From Pseudomonadota bacterium (GTDB lineage Bacteria; Desulfobacterota; Desulfobacteria; Desulfobacterales; Desulfobacteraceae), in contig JAHJDU010000182.1 of the NCBI GenBank assembly GCA_018812385.1, positions 1 through 8,875 on the forward strand: a stretch of 8,875 bases of DNA, read 5' to 3'. Shown one piece after another: positions 5,677 through 8,875 of this stretch. The notes under the pieces are model-generated. The model had not been told where the DNA came from, did not search any database, and saw nothing but the letters and a program-made list of their open reading frames with translations. The translations under genes and the position numbers were made by a program. Position 1 is the first letter of the stretch. Each line of letters starts with the position of its first letter.

Positions 5677-7455
5677 TTATACACCTTTCTGAGGACGCAT
5701 GTCAGCCTTGTCGATTCCTGCAACTATAACCGGTGTTGTCATGGCATCGCGACGGAAGGGTTCCCCCAGTTCCTGGTTGGTCATAACCTCTATGAAGGTG
5801 GTTTTGCCTTCTTCCATCTGGAGCCGTATGGCAGCGGAAAGTTTTTCGGTCAAATCATCCATGGAAATTGCCTGAACACCTTCAACACCGCAGGCTTTTG
5901 CAATTTGCGCGTAGTTAACATCGCGGTTCAGCTCGGTTCCCACAAAATTGTCGGAATACCAGAGGGTGGTGTTCCGCTTTTCAGCACCCCAATGAAAGTT
6001 GCGGAAGATGATCATGGTAATGGCAGGCCATTGGTCACGACCGCAGGCAGTCATTTCGTTCATTGAGATACCAAATGCACCGTCACCGGCAAAACCAACC
6101 ACAGGAACATCCGGCTGTGCAATTTTGGCACCCAGGATGGCCGGGAAACCGTAACCGCAGGGTCCGAACATGCCCGGGGCCAAGTATTTGCGGCCTTGTT
6201 CAAAGGTCGGATACGCAGCGCCGAGGGCACAGCTGTTCCCGATGTCCGAAGAGATGATTGCGTTTTCGGGAAGAGCGGCTTTGATGGCACGCCATGCCAT
6301 GCGGGAGGTGATTTTTTCGGGGTCACGCTTACGGGCACGCTCGTTCCATGTTGTGCCAGGATCATCCTGTTCGTGATCCATGCCAGCCAGTTGTTTGTCC
6401 CAGTCTGCTTTGATCTTTATAATGGTTGCCTTGCGGGCTTTACGGTCAGCATCACCGGCAGTAGTTGACAGCTGAGCAAGAATGCCGTTAGCAACTTTTT
6501 TGACGTCGCCAACGATGCCCACTGTGATTTTTTTGGTTAGGCCGATGCGGTTGGGGTTGATGTCAACCTGGATGATGGATGCGCTGGTGGGCCAATAGTC
6601 AATGCCGTAACCGGGAAGGGTGGAGAAGGGGTTCAAACGGGTACCCAGGGCCAGAACAACGTCTGCCTTGGCGATCAGTTCCATAGACGCTTTTGAACCA
6701 TTGTAACCCAAGGTTCCTGTGTACAGCCGATGGCTTCCGGGGAAAGCATCATTGTGCTGGTAACCGCAGCAGACCGGTGCATCCAGTCTTTCTGCCAAAG
6801 CGATTGAATCTTTGATTGCGCCGCCGATAACAACGCCGCCGCCGTTGAGTATGACAGGGAATTTTGCGTTGGACAGAAGCTCAGCTGCCCGGGCGATTGC
6901 GTTCTCGCTACCAGCGGGAAGTTCGAGCTCCACAATGGCTGGCAGTTCAATGTCAATAACCTGGGTCCAGAAGTCACGAGGAATATTGATCTGGGCCGGG
7001 GCAGAGGCACGTTTTGCCTGCATGATGACACGGTTGAGAACCTCGGCTATGCGGGAGGGATGCAGCACTTCTTCCTGATAAGCTACCATGTCCTTGAACA
7101 CAGCCATCTGGGGAACTTCCTGGAAACCGCCCTGACCCATGGTTTTGTTTGCTGCCTGGGGGGTTACCAAGAGCAGTGGGGTGTGGTTCCAATAGGCAGT
7201 TTTTACTGGTGTAACAAAGTTGGTGATGCCCGGGCCGTTCTGGGCCACCATCATGGACATCTTGCCGGAAGCCCGGGTAAAACCATCAGCCATCATGCCC
7301 GCGTTGCCTTCATGCCCGCAATCCCAGAAAGTGATGCCTGCTTTGGGAAACAGGTCAGAGACCGGCATCATTGCCGAACCAATAATACCAAACGCGTGTT
7401 CAATACCATGCATCTGGAGAACTTTTATAAAGGCTTCTTCAGTGGTCATTTTCAT
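5677..7455 (-). CDS. xsc: Sulfoacetaldehyde acetyltransferase
   Basis: This thiamine-diphosphate enzyme converts sulfoacetaldehyde plus phosphate to acetyl phosphate and sulfite (EC 2.3.3.15), the desulfonating step of taurine breakdown. The chosen 592-residue form has the family's usual length. The N-terminal ThDP pyrimidine domain has the catalytic Glu49 in GHEGNAGMMADGFTRA. The central domain runs ~185-330. The C-terminal ThDP-binding domain has GDG (457-459) with Asn486 as metal-site residue. FAGDGAFGISMNEMTACGR (455-473) and WGAEKRNTTLWY (489-500) are stretches I associate with Xsc and not with acetolactate synthase. An upstream in-frame ATG at 7566 would add 37 residues but lies inside the promoter. 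The ATG at 7455 has a perfect GGAGGT 6 nt upstream and was preferred. A second Met (codon 3) is also possible. Codon use looks more G+C-rich than in the neighbouring genes. Confidence 0.96.
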   Translation of the reverse strand: MKMTTEEAFIKVLQMHGIEHAFGIIGSAMMPVSDLFPKAGITFWDCGHEGNAGMMADGFTRASGKMSMMVAQNGPGITNFVTPVKTAYWNHTPLLLVTPQAANKTMGQGGFQEVPQMAVFKDMVAYQEEVLHPSRIAEVLNRVIMQAKRASAPAQINIPRDFWTQVIDIELPAIVELELPAGSENAIARAAELLSNAKFPVILNGGGVVIGGAIKDSIALAERLDAPVCCGYQHNDAFPGSHRLYTGTLGYNGSKASMELIAKADVVLALGTRLNPFSTLPGYGIDYWPTSASIIQVDINPNRIGLTKKITVGIVGDVKKVANGILAQLSTTAGDADRKARKATIIKIKADWDKQLAGMDHEQDDPGTTWNERARKRDPEKITSRMAWRAIKAALPENAIISSDIGNSCALGAAYPTFEQGRKYLAPGMFGPCGYGFPAILGAKIAQPDVPVVGFAGDGAFGISMNEMTACGRDQWPAITMIIFRNFHWGAEKRNTTLWYSDNFVGTELNRDVNYAQIAKACGVEGVQAISMDDLTEKLSAAIRLQMEEGKTTFIEVMTNQELGEPFRRDAMTTPVIVAGIDKADMRPQKGV

Positions 7456-7461
7456 TGGGCT

Positions 7462-7467
7462 ACCTCC
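7462..7467 (-). promoter_or_regulatory. Ribosome binding site fixing the xsc start
   Basis: The minus strand reads GGAGGT six nucleotides before the ATG at 7453-7455. This consensus Shine-Dalgarno site is the main reason to reject the longer reading frame that starts at 7566. Confidence 0.9.
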
Positions 7468-7483
7468 ATTATTAATTGTCTTT

Positions 7484-7513
7484 TCCCTGTAGTTGCAGGG
7501 ATTAAAACCTGCA
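7484..7513 (-). promoter_or_regulatory. xsc leader with two mutually exclusive hairpins
   Basis: In the untranslated leader the same CCTGC segment can pair in two ways. Hairpin A pairs 7508-7513 with 7494-7499 (6 bp, 8-nt loop). Hairpin B pairs 7496-7501 with 7484-7489 (6 bp, 6-nt loop). They share bases 7496-7499, so only one can form at a time. Neither sequesters the ribosome site at 7462-7467 directly, and neither is followed by a uridine tract. A regulatory role is speculative. Confidence 0.25.
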
Positions 7514-7544
7514 GCATTCCACAGGCGATCATTTATTGTGTTAT

Positions 7545-7601
7545 AGATATCTGATATATCACACATCAGATATCTGTCAAGAAAAATTTTTCAAGATATC
7601 T
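7545..7601. promoter_or_regulatory. Operator region: perfect inverted repeat plus three AGATATCT palindromes
   Basis: AGATATCTGAT (7545-7555) and ATCAGATATCT (7565-7575) form a perfect 11-bp inverted repeat with a 9-nt spacer. The octamer AGATATCT, itself a palindrome, occurs three times, at 7545, 7568 and 7594. TGATATATCA (7552-7561) is a further palindrome. The repeat lies on the -35/-10 elements of the xsc promoter, so a bound protein would compete with or contact RNA polymerase. The cognate regulator is not identified by sequence. The GntR/FCD protein of this locus and an unseen response regulator of the neighbouring kinase are the obvious candidates. Confidence 0.65.
7553..7592 (-). promoter_or_regulatory. 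sigma70-type promoter of the xsc-tpa-pnt operon
   Basis: On the minus strand a consensus -35 TTGACA (7575-7580) is followed after 16 nt by TATATC (7553-7558), which is preceded by TGA as in an extended -10 element. Directly upstream of the -35 is GAAAAATTTTTC (7581-7592), an A/T tract placed like an UP element. Transcription would start near 7545, giving a leader of roughly 90 nt before xsc. Strong -35 and UP sequences suggest high expression when derepressed. Confidence 0.65.
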
Positions 7602-7686
7602 TTCCGTCTTTTCCTCAAGAACGGAATGTGGACCGGGAAAATATTGATTACTTCCACGTCTTACAAGAATACATCCATGTAAGGAT

Positions 7687-8875
7687 TCAGCTGTGTTTTG
7701 GAAAAGGAAAAAAGCAGGTTACAATTGTATAACCATCACATGCAGGTCCTGCAATTTTTTTGCAGTCCTGGATTGAACCGGGACAGGCATCCTTGTTTTC
7801 AGGAATACGGCGGCACCGGTTTGATGTCATGGAAATTTTAAAATTAAATCTTTCTGAAAATATTTTCATCCGCAGAAGATCAGCACCTTTTCCCCCTGCA
7901 TTAAAATCAAAGGGCTGTTTTGAAGAGTAATTCATTGTCTCCTGGGTGGAGAAAAAACCTTCAAAAATTCTTTTTTGGGCTTCCTGGGTAAGTCCGATTC
8001 CATGGTCTTTTACCATAAACTCTATTCCATTATCTTTTTGATGAACAAGGATCTCTATTTCCCCCCCATCTGGTGTATTTTCAACGGCATTCCGTATAAG
8101 TCCATCCACTGTTTTTTTTAAGGGTTCAGAAGGCATTTGAATCAAGGAAGAAGATTCAAGACTTGTGATAAGGGAGATATCTCTATGGGCCATATCCGGC
8201 TGAATGGTTTTAATTCTTTTTTCAACAAACTGATCTAGAAAAATATCTTTGACAACAAGATCACGTGGGCTGAAAATGTCTTCAATCTTTTGCCGCACTT
8301 TGGTAAGGATTCCTTTTTCACCGGTCTCCTCTGCAATAAGGGCTTCTAATTCATCCTGGCATTGTTCCAGAATAAGGGAAAAAACCTTATGATGAAAAAC
8401 TTCTTTTTTTTCAACAATATCATAAACTTCACCTTCAATCCCGATAATACGATCCAGGCTCCTGCTAATCCTTTCAATGGTTGGTCGCCAGGTTTCTTCA
8501 GGGAGATCTGCCAACCTTTTTGAAAGGATTTTAAAAGAGCTTAAAAGGATTGCCACAGGCGTTTTCAGCTCATGGGACAAATGGTTGATCATTTTATCTT
8601 TTGCACTGTTCAGGCTTTTTAATTCTTCATAGGCTTTTCTCAATTCTCGTGAAACCCGGGCATTTTCAATTGAAAGTGCAACAGTAGCTGAAATGGTATT
8701 CAAAGTTTCAAGATCAGTATTATCAAAATCCCCTGTTTTTTTATTATCGGCTGCAAGTATGCCAATAATGCGATCTTTATTCCTTAAAGGGACCAGAATT
8801 ACATTTTTAACCTTATATCCGATTGTCCGGTCCCTTGATTCATACTGGTACTGGTCATTGGAAAGGTCGTTGACA
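7687..8875 (-). CDS. GAF-domain sensor histidine kinase with Cys-rich C-terminal insert, N-terminus beyond window edge
   Basis: The frame is open to the right edge, so 395 C-terminal residues are seen and the start is not. Numbered from the edge, residues 1-72 are the end of a GAF domain (VKNVILVPLRNKDRIIGILAADN at 22-44, split by a strand turn). A coiled coil (~74-90) follows. The HisKA domain has phosphoacceptor His101 in NHLSHELKTP. Residues ~155-235 are a linker of unclear fold. The HATPase domain has an N box around LIRNAVENTPDGG (259-271), a G1 box DHGIGL (290-295), an F box IFEGFF and an atypical G2 box GGKGADLL. Between the G2 box and the last strand lies a cysteine-rich insert: Cys354, 364, 371, 379 and 387. 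No transmembrane segment is visible in this part. The partner response regulator is not in view. It lies upstream of xsc on the same strand and may or may not control it. Confidence 0.88.
   Translation of the reverse strand, partial: VNDLSNDQYQYESRDRTIGYKVKNVILVPLRNKDRIIGILAADNKKTGDFDNTDLETLNTISATVALSIENARVSRELRKAYEELKSLNSAKDKMINHLSHELKTPVAILLSSFKILSKRLADLPEETWRPTIERISRSLDRIIGIEGEVYDIVEKKEVFHHKVFSLILEQCQDELEALIAEETGEKGILTKVRQKIEDIFSPRDLVVKDIFLDQFVEKRIKTIQPDMAHRDISLITSLESSSLIQMPSEPLKKTVDGLIRNAVENTPDGGEIEILVHQKDNGIEFMVKDHGIGLTQEAQKRIFEGFFSTQETMNYSSKQPFDFNAGGKGADLLRMKIFSERFNFKISMTSNRCRRIPENKDACPGSIQDCKKIAGPACDGYTIVTCFFPFPKHS

Larger units (their letters stand above)
7456..7686. other. 231-bp intergenic region between the kinase gene and xsc
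   Basis: This gap holds the xsc promoter, operator, leader and ribosome site described separately. The part nearest the kinase stop (7602-7686) has two weak inverted repeats. One is TTCCGT/ACGGAA at 7602-7607 and 7621-7626. The other is CTTACA/TGTAAG at 7660-7665 and 7678-7683. Neither is followed by a uridine tract in the direction of transcription, so neither is called a terminator. No gene was recognised in the gap. Confidence 0.6.

Noticed and set aside
5677..7455. Acetolactate synthase or another generic ThDP enzyme
   Set aside because: The WGAEKRNTTLWY and FAGDGAFGISMNEMTACGR stretches and the adjacent tpa point to sulfoacetaldehyde acetyltransferase.
7456..7566. 37-residue N-terminal extension of Xsc from the ATG at 7566
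   Set aside because: It overlaps the promoter and operator, has no ribosome site, and would make the protein longer than the family, whereas the ATG at 7455 has a perfect Shine-Dalgarno site.
7602..7626. Rho-independent terminator after the kinase gene
   Set aside because: The stem is short and bulged, and no uridine tract follows it in the direction of transcription.
7687..8703. Kinase starting at the TTG at 8703
   Set aside because: The frame continues without a stop to the window edge and encodes the rest of a GAF domain, so TTG is an internal Leu codon and the true start lies outside.

Overview
The window reads almost entirely on the minus strand and looks like a taurine-degradation locus from an anaerobic, probably sulfate- or sulfite-reducing bacterium of the Desulfobacterota (Desulfobacteraceae-like). 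That placement is an inference. It rests on the xsc/tpa pair, which releases sulfite as an electron acceptor, on the moderate G+C content, and on the style of the Cys-rich sensor kinase. No rRNA or other marker gene confirms it.

In transcription order (right to left): a GAF/histidine-kinase gene whose 5' end lies beyond the right edge (8875-7687); a 231-bp regulatory gap with a convincing sigma70-type promoter embedded in a palindrome-rich operator; xsc, sulfoacetaldehyde acetyltransferase (7455-5677); tpa, taurine:pyruvate aminotransferase (5654-4257); and then a three-gene proton-translocating nicotinamide nucleotide transhydrogenase: pntA part 1 or dI (4210-3044), pntA part 2 or membrane part (3022-2723), and pntB (2726-741). 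Last comes a GntR/FCD-type regulator (647 to the left edge, C-terminus cut off) with its own apparent promoter. Gaps from xsc to pntB are 22, 46 and 21 nt plus an ATGA overlap, so these five genes look like one operon.

Together, Tpa moves the amino group of taurine to pyruvate, giving sulfoacetaldehyde and alanine. Xsc splits sulfoacetaldehyde with phosphate into acetyl phosphate (ATP yield) and sulfite. Known taurine fermenters and respirers use an alanine dehydrogenase to turn alanine back into pyruvate, and none is visible here. The place next to tpa is taken by a transhydrogenase that departs from the usual form in three ways. Its dI subunit carries residues typical of alanine dehydrogenase (Lys75, His102, Asp298, IDQGG, PGSVP). 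Its PntB carries two tandem copies of the nucleotide-binding dIII domain (about 67% identical). Neither dIII copy has the Lys-Arg-Ser motif that binds the 2'-phosphate of NADP(H). The hypothesis to test is that this is a membrane complex specialised for alanine/NAD(H) redox chemistry coupled to the proton gradient during taurine catabolism, and not an ordinary NADP transhydrogenase.
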